Shown here in pieces: positions 1 through 6,484 of a DNA stretch of 9,831 nt. The notes under the pieces were generated by a model. It was not told the origin of the DNA. It ran no database searches and saw nothing but the letters and a program-made list of their open reading frames with translations. The DNA is from Acidobacteriota bacterium. Its GTDB lineage: Bacteria > Acidobacteriota > Thermoanaerobaculia > Multivoradales > JAHZIX01. Positions within the stretch are counted from its first letter, which is position 1; the number at the start of each line of letters is the position of its first letter. Made by a program: the position numbers and the translations under genes. Location of the stretch: assembly GCA_020439725.1 (NCBI GenBank), contig JAGQSE010000145.1, positions 1 to 9,831 on the forward strand, in the 5' to 3' direction.

Positions 1-1
1 C

Positions 2-766
2 GAGGTCGACCGCCAGCAAGCCCGCTTGGCGGTACTCCAAGGGAGCGCCCGGGCCCGCATGGCACGCCCGTGGAGCACCGCCGCCTCCGCCGAGGTGCAC
101 CGGCGGCTCGAGGCGGAGCTGGAGGAGGAAGACGAAGACGCTGCCCCTCGCCGCGTCTCCCCCGAGCCCCGGGACCGTCGCCTCGCCCAGGCCGTGGGCA
201 GTGTCGTCCACCGTGTGCTCGAGGAGCTCGATGTCGCCGCCGAGCCCGCGGCTGCCTGGGAGGCGCAGCGCTCGCGCCTCGAGGTCTACACCGCCGCGGC
301 GGCCGCCGAAGACCTGCGGGCCGAGGTGCTCGAGGCCGCCGAGGCGTGGGTCGACCGCCTCACCACCGGTCGTCTCGGCGAGCGGCTGCGCGAGATCGCC
401 GCAGCCGGTCCCATCGCGCGGGAGGTCGACGTCTTGCTGCCGCCGGAGAACGACGGCCCCGATGCGAGCGACGACAGTCCGGGTGCGAGCGAGGACGGTC
501 CGGTGGGATACGTCCGCGGCATCATCGACCTGCTCTACCGGGATCCGGTGAGCGGTGACGTGGTCATCGCCGACTACAAGACCGACGCCGTCGACGAGGC
601 CGGGCTGGCCGAGCGCACCGCCGTCTACCGACCCCAGGGCGAGGTCTACCGCCGCGCCGTCCGCGACGCGCTCGATCTCGACATGGCGCCGCGCTTCGAG
701 CTCTGGTATCTATACGCCGACCGCATCGTCGAGGCCCTCCCCGCCGCACCGGCGGGGGAGGCCTGA
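2..766 (+). CDS. UvrD/AddA/RecB-type helicase-nuclease, C-terminal nuclease domain (5' partial)
   Basis: The frame is open from the left edge, so this is the end of a larger protein; the TTG at 26 is not a credible start. The visible 254 residues fit the RecB-family PD-(D/E)XK nuclease that ends AddA/RecB-like helicases and degrades DNA ends during recombinational repair. Motifs in order: AVGSVVHRVLEELD, with the family His at 209-211; GIIDLLY, with the metal-binding Asp at 527-529; IADYKTD, with Asp at 572-574 and catalytic Lys at 578-580; then YRPQGEVYRRAV, like the Q-x-x-x-Y motif after the active site. The nuclease therefore looks intact. Two acidic low-complexity stretches stand out, at about 113-142 and 451-504; the second lies just before the GIID strand. 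The helicase part is outside the window, so AddA, RecB or a stand-alone UvrD-nuclease fusion cannot be separated. A Cas4-like nuclease is less likely given the context and the lack of visible Cys clusters. Confidence 0.8.
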   Translation, partial: EVDRQQARLAVLQGSARARMARPWSTAASAEVHRRLEAELEEEDEDAAPRRVSPEPRDRRLAQAVGSVVHRVLEELDVAAEPAAAWEAQRSRLEVYTAAAAAEDLRAEVLEAAEAWVDRLTTGRLGERLREIAAAGPIAREVDVLLPPENDGPDASDDSPGASEDGPVGYVRGIIDLLYRDPVSGDVVIADYKTDAVDEAGLAERTAVYRPQGEVYRRAVRDALDLDMAPRFELWYLYADRIVEALPAAPAGEA

Positions 767-834
767 CCGCCGATCCGAGCCGCCCTTCGCCGATGAACGG
801 CGGCCCCATCGACCCCGAAGCGGAGGAAACCGCC

Positions 835-1464
835 ATGATTCCGTCGACCCTCACGCCCCGAGCGTTGTTCGCCCCCGTCCTAGCCACCCTCTTGACCCTC
901 GGCCTCGTCGCCTGCCAGGGCCCGTCGAGCGAGCCGACCCCCGAGGAGAAGCCCGCACCGACCCTGCCCCGCATCGAGAGCCCCGACCTGGGCATCGCCA
1001 TCGGCGCCCTACCGGCGGTCTGGACGGTCGAGACCAACCAGGGCTCCGAGCTCCGCCTGGCCCACCACGACGCCGACGGCACCGCCGACGGTGAGCTGTG
1101 GTTCGAGGTCCGCAAGCCCGCCATCGGTGGCGTCAACCTGGTCGACATGATCAAGGAAGCGCAGGCGAGCTATGAGTCGATGCCCCAGGGAAGCTTCCAT
1201 GGCCAGGTCGAGCTCGGCACCCAGTTCGGCACCGCCTTCAGCGTCCGCGGCCGCTTCGAGCAGGACGGACAGCTGATGGAAGAACGCCAGATCTTCAGCG
1301 TCCACCCCGACGACCGCGACAAAGCCCTGGTCATGGTCTACCGCTACCCCGCCGGCGAAGACAGCCGCCCCCGCACCGAGGAGATGCTCAACCTCTTCAC
1401 CGAGCTCGAGTCGCTGGCCTTCCAGCAGGGTGGCGGGGAGGAGGAGGCGGCGGCAGAGGGGTGA
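835..1464 (+). CDS. Predicted lipoprotein of unknown function, possibly PsbP/Mog1-like fold
   Basis: The start chosen is ATG 835, because GGAGGA at 822-827 lies 7 nt upstream and the N-terminus then reads as a lipoprotein signal. That signal has a basic residue (Arg9), a hydrophobic stretch (about 10-25) and lipobox LVAC with Cys27 as the lipidation site. An ATG at 793 in the same frame would add 14 polar residues before the signal and is rejected. The mature protein has a short Pro/Glu-rich linker (about 30-45) followed by roughly 150 residues predicted as alternating strands and helices. A G-x-L-P-A-x-W segment sits near its start, and the last helix is TEEMLNLFTELESLAF. This resembles DUF1795/PsbP/Mog1-type small lipoproteins by general pattern only, so the fold is an inference. 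It ends in an acidic Gly/Glu/Ala tail. It follows the nuclease gene by 68 nt and is probably co-transcribed. No specific function can be given. Confidence 0.8.
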   Translation: MIPSTLTPRALFAPVLATLLTLGLVACQGPSSEPTPEEKPAPTLPRIESPDLGIAIGALPAVWTVETNQGSELRLAHHDADGTADGELWFEVRKPAIGGVNLVDMIKEAQASYESMPQGSFHGQVELGTQFGTAFSVRGRFEQDGQLMEERQIFSVHPDDRDKALVMVYRYPAGEDSRPRTEEMLNLFTELESLAFQQGGGEEEAAAEG

Positions 1465-1492
1465 GGAGGCTCCCTTCTCCTGTTCGCTGTGT

Positions 1493-1537
1493 TTGCTCAA
1501 CCTCCTTACCCTCGCTAAAATGAAGTAAGGAGGCGAT
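1493..1537 (+). promoter_or_regulatory. Predicted promoter, operator-like inverted repeat and SD of the toxin-antitoxin module
   Basis: A sigma-70-like promoter can be read as TTGCTC (1493-1498), a 17-bp spacer and TAAAAT (1516-1521); the -10 box is good and the -35 box weak. A perfect 9-bp inverted repeat, CCTCCTTAC (1501-1509) and GTAAGGAGG (1525-1533), has its centre at 1517, on the -10 box. Its right arm contains the SD TAAGGAGG (1526-1533), 4 nt before the ATG at 1538. With a start of transcription near 1528 the mRNA would lack the left arm, so the repeat would act as a DNA operator for the antitoxin. In read-through RNA from the lipoprotein gene both arms would be present, and a hairpin would hide the SD. 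Autoregulation is established for AbrB/VapB-type antitoxins; the specific role here is inferred. Confidence 0.55.
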
Positions 1538-1780
1538 ATGATCGTCAAGCTCACATCAAAGCGTCAGGTCACCTTCCCGGCTCGAGTGCTTGAGGCTCTC
1601 GGCGTCGGTCCCGGGGATCACCTTGAGCTCATCGAGGGACCAGATGGGTTCCTACTCCGACCGCGCCGGGTCGACCTCCGACGGCTCGCTCCGTTGCGCG
1701 ACAAGCTACGACGCGGCCAGGGCACCTTCGATCTCGCTACCTTCCGCGAGGAAGCTCATGATCCGGCGCTACGGGATTGA
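1538..1780 (+). CDS. vapB: AbrB/SpoVT-fold antitoxin (VapB/MazE-like)
   Basis: This 80-residue protein has the swapped-hairpin AbrB DNA-binding fold in residues 1-45. Its signature runs VKLTSKRQVTFPARVLEALG, followed by VGPGDHLELIE and GFLLRP, as in many antitoxins paired with PIN toxins. Residues 46-80 form a basic then acidic tail ending FREEAHDPALRD, the part that in this family wraps around and blocks the toxin. ATG 1538 is supported by the strong SD TAAGGAGG. The stop codon lies inside the next gene, a 23-nt overlap in a different frame that suggests coupled translation. The likely job is to neutralise the PIN toxin and repress the shared promoter. The symbol vapB rests on the partner, not on close identity with a named protein. 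Confidence 0.85.
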   Translation: MIVKLTSKRQVTFPARVLEALGVGPGDHLELIEGPDGFLLRPRRVDLRRLAPLRDKLRRGQGTFDLATFREEAHDPALRD

Positions 1781-2153
1781 CACCTCAATCCTCGTCCGGC
1801 TACTCACTGGAGATCCTGCTGAGAGCTTCGAGCGTTGCGTAGCTCACCTCAGCGCGCTATCGGAGAGCGGCGAGGTCTTCGCTTCGAACCAGGTCATCGG
1901 TGAGGCCTACATCGCAGTCCAGCACCACTATGACGTCGGCAAGGCGGATGCCCGCGAGGGTCTCGAGACTGTGCTCAAGAGTGGACTCGTAGCTCCCCTT
2001 TCCGGAAAGGCCGTGTTCGAAGCACTGGCGAAGCGGAGCGGCTGCGGGCTTCTCGACCGACTGATCACGCTCGGCTACAGCCAGCAAGAGCTCGAAACCC
2101 TCACTCTTGATCAGCGGATGGCCTCACTTCCTGGAGCGAGGCACCTGGGCTGA
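1758..2153 (+). CDS. vapC: PIN-domain ribonuclease toxin (VapC-like)
   Basis: The start is ATG 1758, inside the antitoxin gene; longer versions of this frame back to 1590 merely shadow the antitoxin. The 131-residue product matches the length of VapC toxins. PIN acidic residues can be placed at Asp8 (GIDTSILVRLLTGDP), Glu49 (NQVIGEAY), Asp100 (GCGLLDRLI) and Asp118 (TLTLDQRMASLPGARHL). These would bind Mg2+/Mn2+ for cleavage of RNA, typically tRNA or rRNA in this family; the target here is unknown. The GxxLLDRLI motif replaces the commoner GADFADALI-type form, but the Asp is kept. About 38 of 131 codons end in A or T, against roughly 16 of 209 in the lipoprotein gene, consistent with recent acquisition. 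It ends 33 nt before the convergent BI-1-like gene, and no terminator is visible between them. Confidence 0.85.
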   Translation: MIRRYGIDTSILVRLLTGDPAESFERCVAHLSALSESGEVFASNQVIGEAYIAVQHHYDVGKADAREGLETVLKSGLVAPLSGKAVFEALAKRSGCGLLDRLITLGYSQQELETLTLDQRMASLPGARHLG

Positions 2154-2186
2154 ACCGATAGTGGGGGCACAGGCCCAGAGAGGCGC

Positions 2187-2879
2187 CTACCGCCGCGACA
2201 TGAACAGTCGCAGGATGTACCAGAACATCAGCGCGACCGATGCGAAGAGCTCGAGGGCGGCGCCGACGTAGCGGTCGTGGGGGTAGTGGTGGAGGATCTT
2301 CGAGGTGTCATAGAGCACCGAGCCGCCGGCCAGGGCGATCATGGCGACGGAGAAGAAGGTCCCCAGCTGGAAGCCGAAGATCACGCCGGCGACGATCAGC
2401 ACCAGGGCGATGAGGAAGCCCCAGCGGAGCAGGGCGCCGAGGAACGAGAAGTCCTTGCGCGTCACGAAGGCCACCGCGGTCAGCCCGCCAAATCCGAGAA
2501 GCGTCACCAGGGCGGCGCTGGTGATGGCACCCGGGGCGTAGAAGTTGGCGACATACAGAAGCGGCACGAAGATCACCGCTTCGGCGACGACGAAGGCGCC
2601 GAGAGCCAGGTACTGGGCGGTGAGCGACTCGGCGCGATGGGCGGTGCGGGTGGCGAACCAGCCGACGATCATGAAGGCGCCGAGCACCAGGAGCCAGTTG
2701 ACGCCGAGCATCGCCTGCGCCAGCACCGGCGCGATCCCCGAGGTGAAGAGCACGATCTCGACCCCGACGAAGGCCAGGATGGCCATGAAGAGGTGAAGGT
2801 AGGTCTGCATCACGAAGGTGGAGCGGGCCTCCACGTCGAGGGAGGCGACGGGGACTCGGGGCAGAGTGGCTTCGGACAT
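2187..2879 (-). CDS. Bax inhibitor-1/YccA-family membrane protein
   Basis: The 230-residue protein is almost wholly hydrophobic after residue 20, with about seven membrane segments (roughly 27-47, 56-76, 86-103, 105-115, 117-138, 150-173 and 175-190), plus a hydrophobic C-terminal segment (205-226). The family signature is VLYDTSKI, with Asp191 in the place of the conserved Asp of the BI-1 motif (YDT). The early FVMQTYLHLF segment also fits YccA/YbhL-type proteins. BI-1 relatives are proposed Ca2+ leak channels (B. subtilis YetJ) or, for E. coli YccA, an FtsH modulator; which applies here is not known. The start is well set by AAGGAGGG (2887-2894 on this strand), 7 nt from the ATG. The second acidic residue of the pH-sensing pair in YetJ seems absent: the C-terminal helix reads LFASVALMFW where relatives have an Asp-containing LYLDIFNLF type motif. 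The gene stands alone on this strand, behind its own predicted promoter. Confidence 0.85.
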   Translation of the reverse strand: MSEATLPRVPVASLDVEARSTFVMQTYLHLFMAILAFVGVEIVLFTSGIAPVLAQAMLGVNWLLVLGAFMIVGWFATRTAHRAESLTAQYLALGAFVVAEAVIFVPLLYVANFYAPGAITSAALVTLLGFGGLTAVAFVTRKDFSFLGALLRWGFLIALVLIVAGVIFGFQLGTFFSVAMIALAGGSVLYDTSKILHHYPHDRYVGAALELFASVALMFWYILRLFMSRR

Positions 2880-2928
2880 GACGGGACCCTCCTTGCGCCA
2901 AGGCTGGTTGGGTTACGAGCGGGAATCA

Positions 2929-2974
2929 GGGGAATGCATTCCCCCGAAGTATAGCCCAGCGGGGGAGATGGAAA
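2929..2974 (-). promoter_or_regulatory. Predicted promoter and palindromic operator of the BI-1-like gene
   Basis: On the minus strand a good -10 box, TATACT (2953 down to 2948), is preceded by a weak -35 candidate, TTTCCA (2974 to 2969), with a short 15-bp spacer. Just downstream, where transcription would start, lies the 16-bp perfect palindrome GGGGAATGCATTCCCC (2929-2944). It has no loop, which suits a homodimeric DNA-binding protein better than an RNA hairpin. The half-site GGGAATC also occurs at 2921-2927. The regulator is not identifiable from the sequence. The leader to the start codon would be about 60 nt. Confidence 0.5.
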
Positions 2975-3341
2975 GCCGACCACCGTTGGCCGAAAGGCGC
3001 TACGGCGGCCGAGGACCGGTGGAAACTCAGGGCGACGGGCATAAAAAATGGGTGGGGCCGAAACATCGACCACCACCCGCATCGCATCAAAGTTGCTGGA
3101 AGGCGCCCGCAATGGGCCCGCTCCCCGCGATCTCAGCGCAAACGCCGAAGAAGCTACTCGGCTCGGTTCAACGACTCCGACGACGTCGAGCTCGTCGTGG
3201 TCATCACCGGCGCCCGAGGGGGGACACGGGCCGATGAGCGGGGCGGGACTCGGCTGCGGCGCGAAGACTCGTCAGGGCTTCGGGCCACGCGATCGGAACG
3301 CGTCCGATCTTGCCACCCCTACCTGTATCTGTGTTCCGGAC
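2975..3341. other. Gene-free segment with hairpins, possible decayed sequence
   Basis: No convincing gene is seen here. Open frames exist on both strands but lack an SD, and their composition is mostly Arg/Pro/Ser, typical of shadow frames. One plus-strand stretch (about 3155-3220) reads like protein (YSARFNDSDDVELVVVITG) but has no plausible start upstream and no recognisable domain, so it may be a remnant. Inverted repeats occur at 3291-3309 (GATCGGA, 5-nt loop, TCCGATC) and at 3180-3198 (ACGACG, 7-nt loop, CGTCGT). The A/T content is higher near 3030-3110 and 3310-3370 than in the flanking genes. It could be decayed coding DNA or a small repeat element. Confidence 0.4.
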
Positions 3342-3375
3342 AAAAAGAAGCGGGACATCAGATTTTTCATGTCCC
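3342..3375 (-). terminator. Rho-independent terminator of the ABC exporter gene
   Basis: Reading along the minus strand, 21 nt after the exporter stop codon there is a 7-bp stem, GGGACAT (3375-3369) with ATGTCCC (3358-3352), around a 10-nt loop. It is followed by GCTTC and then TTTTT (3346-3342). The stem and T-run are placed as in an intrinsic terminator. The five bases between stem and T-run make it imperfect. Confidence 0.55.
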
Positions 3376-3396
3376 CAAAGGCTCGCACTCGTCGAA

Positions 3397-5250
3397 TCAG
3401 ACCGCGACCTCTTGGTCACGATATTGAAGCATGTAAAGCTTGTGATAGATCCCGCGCAGCGCCAGGAGCTCCTGGTGCGTGCCATGCTCGCGCACCTCGC
3501 CCTTGTGCAGCACCAGGATCCGATCCGCCTTCTGGATCGTGGAGAGGCGGTGGGCGATGACGATCGAGGTGCGCCCTTCGAGCAGGCGGTCGAGGGCCCG
3601 CTGGATCAGCTGCTCGGTCTCGGTGTCGATCGACGAGGTCGCCTCGTCGAGGATCAGGATCCGAGGATCGAAGGCCAGCGCTCGGGCGAAGGCGATGAGC
3701 TGCTTCTGCCCCACCGAGAGGCCGGCACCACGCTCCCGGACCGGCGCGTCGAAGCCCTTGGGGAGCTTCTCGATGAACTCGAGCGCCCGCACCTCACCGG
3801 CAGCCCAGCGTAGGCGCTCGGGATCGATCCGCGCCTCGCCCAATCCAATGTTCTCGCCGATGGTGCCCGAGAAGAGGAAGACGTCCTGGAGCACCATCGC
3901 GATGGCGCCACGCAAGCGCTCGAGGTCCCATTGGCGCACGTCGACGCCGTCGAGGCGGATGGCGCCGGAGCCGACGTCGTAGAAGCGCAGCAGGAGGTTG
4001 GCGAGGGTCGACTTGCCAGCCCCCGTGTGCCCCACCACCGCCAGGGTCTCGCCGGGCTGGAGATGGAAGGAAATGCCTCGCAGGACCGGCTCGTCCGCCT
4101 TGTAGGCGAAGCGGACGTCGTCGAACTCGACCTCGCCGCGGACCGTCTCGGGACGGTAGGCGTCGGCCGGCGACGAGATCTCGACAGGCTTGTCGAGGAG
4201 CGCGAAGATCCGCTCCGAGCTCGCCATGGCGCCCTGGAGGATGTTGTACTTCTCGCTCAGGTCGGCGAGGGGCTGGTAGAACTGCCGGGCGTACTGGAGG
4301 AAGGCGATCAGCGCACCCAAGGACAGCACGCCGTGGATCACCTCGCCGCCGCCGTACCAGATCAAGAGCGCGATGCCCGTGGTGGTGATCAGCTCGACCA
4401 TCGGGTAATAGACGGCGTAGTAGAAGATCGCCTCGACGTTCGATTGGCGGTGGTCCTCGTTGATCGCGCGGAACTCTCCGAAGGCGGGCTCCTCACGGTT
4501 GAACAGCTGGACCACGGACATCCCCGTGATGTGTTCCTGGAGGAAGGAGTTGATGCGGGCGATGCGCACCCGCACCTGGCGGTAGCGCTGCCGTGCCCGC
4601 ACCTTGAACCACAGCGTCAGGGCCAGCAGCAGGGGCAGGATCGAGAAGGCCACCAGGGCCAGCTTCCAGTTGAGCCAGAAGAGGACGCCGACGATCCCCG
4701 CCAGGAGCATGACGTCACCGAAGATCGACACCAGGCCGGCGGTGAAGAGCTCGTTCAAGGCGGCGACGTCGGTCGTGACACGGGTCACCAGGCGGCCGAT
4801 GGGATTCCTGTCGAAGTAGGAGACGGGCAGCCGCTGGAGCCGGGCGAAGACCTCCTGGCGCAGGTCGAACATGATGTACTGCCCCATCAGCTGCATCACG
4901 TAGCCTTGCAGATAGAGCACCCCGAAGGTGAGGAGGAGCGCTCCCAGGTACACCCCGGCAACGGCCAGGATGCCGTGGATGGGGTCGAAGCCCGCCGGCA
5001 GATGCGCCTGGACCCAGGCCACCGGCGCCGAGAGCTTCTCCGACTGGTCCGGCGCGATGAACAGGTCGATGCCGATGGCCAACGACAGCGGCCCCACCAG
5101 CTGCAACACCGCCGACACCAGGATCAGCGCCACCGCCAGCACCGACATCCGCCGGTGCGGCCGCAGGTAGCCCAGGAGCCGCCGCATCAAGCGCGCGTCG
5201 TAGACCTTCCCCAGCCCCTCTTCGGGGTGCAGCTCCTCCGCTCCACTCAT
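3397..5250 (-). CDS. ABC exporter half-transporter, MdlB/YheH type (fused membrane and ATPase domains)
   Basis: The 617-residue protein has the full layout of a type IV ABC exporter half-transporter. An N-terminal tail is followed by a six-helix membrane domain (about 35-330) containing the coupling-helix segment YFDRNPIGRLVTRVTTDV (145-162). The ATPase domain (about 373-610) has Walker A GHTGAGKST (407-415), Q-loop Gln455, signature LSVGQ (511-515), Walker B ILILDEAT with Asp535 and catalytic Glu536, and switch His567. The signature has Val for the usual Gly, as in MdlB and YheH-like members, which generally pair with a second half-transporter. No partner gene is next to it, so it may form a homodimer or use a partner elsewhere. 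Substrate is unknown; lipids or drugs are usual for the family. ATG 5250 has an AAGG 8 nt upstream. The gene is divergent from pilT, with 118 nt between starts, and is probably unrelated to the pilus. Confidence 0.92.
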   Translation of the reverse strand: MSGAEELHPEEGLGKVYDARLMRRLLGYLRPHRRMSVLAVALILVSAVLQLVGPLSLAIGIDLFIAPDQSEKLSAPVAWVQAHLPAGFDPIHGILAVAGVYLGALLLTFGVLYLQGYVMQLMGQYIMFDLRQEVFARLQRLPVSYFDRNPIGRLVTRVTTDVAALNELFTAGLVSIFGDVMLLAGIVGVLFWLNWKLALVAFSILPLLLALTLWFKVRARQRYRQVRVRIARINSFLQEHITGMSVVQLFNREEPAFGEFRAINEDHRQSNVEAIFYYAVYYPMVELITTTGIALLIWYGGGEVIHGVLSLGALIAFLQYARQFYQPLADLSEKYNILQGAMASSERIFALLDKPVEISSPADAYRPETVRGEVEFDDVRFAYKADEPVLRGISFHLQPGETLAVVGHTGAGKSTLANLLLRFYDVGSGAIRLDGVDVRQWDLERLRGAIAMVLQDVFLFSGTIGENIGLGEARIDPERLRWAAGEVRALEFIEKLPKGFDAPVRERGAGLSVGQKQLIAFARALAFDPRILILDEATSSIDTETEQLIQRALDRLLEGRTSIVIAHRLSTIQKADRILVLHKGEVREHGTHQELLALRGIYHKLYMLQYRDQEVAV

Positions 5251-5298
5251 AGCGGGTACCTTATCTCAGGAGCCGGCAACACCTTCACCCGACGACCC

Positions 5299-5368
5299 TT
5301 CACCGGACCCATAGCCAGATGGTAAACTCCAGGCGCCCCTCCGGCATCGACAGTGGAGAATTCGTTTT
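5299..5368 (+). promoter_or_regulatory. Candidate promoter and leader of the pil operon
   Basis: A sigma-70-like pair can be read as TTCACC (5299-5304), an 18-bp spacer and TAAACT (5323-5328). CCTTCACC occurs twice, at 5282-5289 and 5297-5304, so a repeated regulator site covering the -35 is possible. The pilT SD is a modest GGAG (5355-5358) 10 nt before the ATG. No clear promoter was found for the divergent ABC gene in the same 118 nt. Confidence 0.4.
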
Positions 5369-6481
5369 ATGGCGGTATCCTTGAACCAGCTCCTCAAGGC
5401 CATGGTCGAGCAGGGCGGCTCGGACCTGCACATCACCACCAACGCACCGCCGCAGGTGCGGGTGGACGGCGTTTTGCGGCCGCTCAACGTGCCGCCCTTC
5501 ACGCCGACGCAGACCAAGCAGCTGGCCTACTCGATCCTCACCGACAACCAGAAGCAGCGGCTCGAGGAGAACCTCGAGATCGACTTCTCGTTCGGCCTCA
5601 AGGGGCTCGCACGCTTCCGTGCCAACGTCTTCCACCAGCGCGGTGCCATCGCCGCCGCCTTCCGGCAGATCCCCTACGAGATCCGCAGCTTCCGCGAGCT
5701 CGGGCTGCCGACGGTGATCGAGAAGCTGTGCGAAAAGCCGCGCGGGCTGATCCTGGTGACCGGTCCCACGGGGTCGGGCAAGTCGACCACACTGGCGGCG
5801 ATGATCGACAAGATCAACCGCGAGCGGCACGAGCACATCGTGACCATCGAGGACCCGGTCGAATATCTCCACAGCCACAAGAAGTGCATCGTCAACCAGC
5901 GCGAGCTGGCGGCGGACACCCACAGCTTCACCAACGCGCTCAAGTCGTCGCTACGCCAGGATCCGGACGTCGTCCTGATCGGTGAGATGCGCGATCACGA
6001 GACCGTCGAGGCCGCGCTGCGCATCGCCGAGACCGGTCACTTGACCTTCGCCACGCTCCACACCAACTCGGCGGCGCAGACGGTCAACCGGATCATCGAC
6101 ATCTTCCCGGCCCACCAGCAGGGCCAGATCCGCGTCCAGCTCTCTTTCGTCCTCGAGGGGATCCTCTGCCAGTCGCTGCTGCCCAGGGCCACGGGCAACG
6201 GCCGCGCGCTGGCGATGGAGATCCTGGTCCCCAACGCCGCGATCCGCAACCTGATCCGTGAGGACAAGATCCACCAGATCTACGGCATGATGCAGACCGG
6301 GCAAGCCAAGCACGGCATGCAGACCTTCAACCAAAGCCTGGCGGCTTTGTACTTCAAGCGACAGATCACCATGCAGACGGCGCTCGCGCGCTCGTCCAAC
6401 GCAGACGAGCTGCAAGAGATCATCGCGCGCGGGGCACCCGCCCTCAATCCCACCGCGGCACAGCCGGCGGCGAGGAGGTAA
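5369..6481 (+). CDS. pilT: Type IV pilus retraction ATPase PilT
   Basis: PilT is the hexameric cytoplasmic ATPase that depolymerises the pilus and drives twitching motility. The 370 residues match the family's usual size of about 345-375. After an N-terminal PAS-like domain (residues 4-100, with the GGSDLHIT motif at 16-23) comes the RecA-like core: Walker A GPTGSGKST (132-140), Asp box VTIEDPVEY (158-166), Walker B VVLIGEMRD with catalytic Glu206, and His box HLTFATLHTNSA (224-235). The motif AIRNLIRE (291-298) is characteristic of PilT and separates it from extension ATPases PilB/GspE. No tetra-cysteine zinc site, as found in PilB, is present. The Ala/Pro-rich tail after 355 looks disordered. 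It opens the operon, with pilC 3 nt downstream. PilU is a less likely alternative because of the AIRNLIRE match and the linkage to pilC. Confidence 0.95.
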   Translation: MAVSLNQLLKAMVEQGGSDLHITTNAPPQVRVDGVLRPLNVPPFTPTQTKQLAYSILTDNQKQRLEENLEIDFSFGLKGLARFRANVFHQRGAIAAAFRQIPYEIRSFRELGLPTVIEKLCEKPRGLILVTGPTGSGKSTTLAAMIDKINRERHEHIVTIEDPVEYLHSHKKCIVNQRELAADTHSFTNALKSSLRQDPDVVLIGEMRDHETVEAALRIAETGHLTFATLHTNSAAQTVNRIIDIFPAHQQGQIRVQLSFVLEGILCQSLLPRATGNGRALAMEILVPNAAIRNLIREDKIHQIYGMMQTGQAKHGMQTFNQSLAALYFKRQITMQTALARSSNADELQEIIARGAPALNPTAAQPAARR

Positions 6482-6484
6482 TTC

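Noticed and set aside
779..804. GCCGCC/GGCGGC inverted repeat between the nuclease and lipoprotein genes
   Set aside because: Only 6 bp with a 14-nt loop and no T-run; common by chance at this GC content.
793..834. Upstream ATG for the lipoprotein gene
   Set aside because: It would place 14 polar, acidic residues before the signal peptide. ATG 835 has a well-placed SD and gives a proper lipobox distance.
3048..3560. 170-codon plus-strand frame in the gene-poor segment
   Set aside because: No SD or known domain; it runs into the 3' end of the ABC gene on the opposite strand, and its composition is Ser/Pro/Arg-rich.
3931..5325. 464-codon plus-strand open frame opposite the ABC exporter
   Set aside because: It is the antisense shadow of a gene with intact ABC motifs. 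Its composition (Asp, Gln, His, Arg, Val) is typical of reversed high-GC coding DNA.
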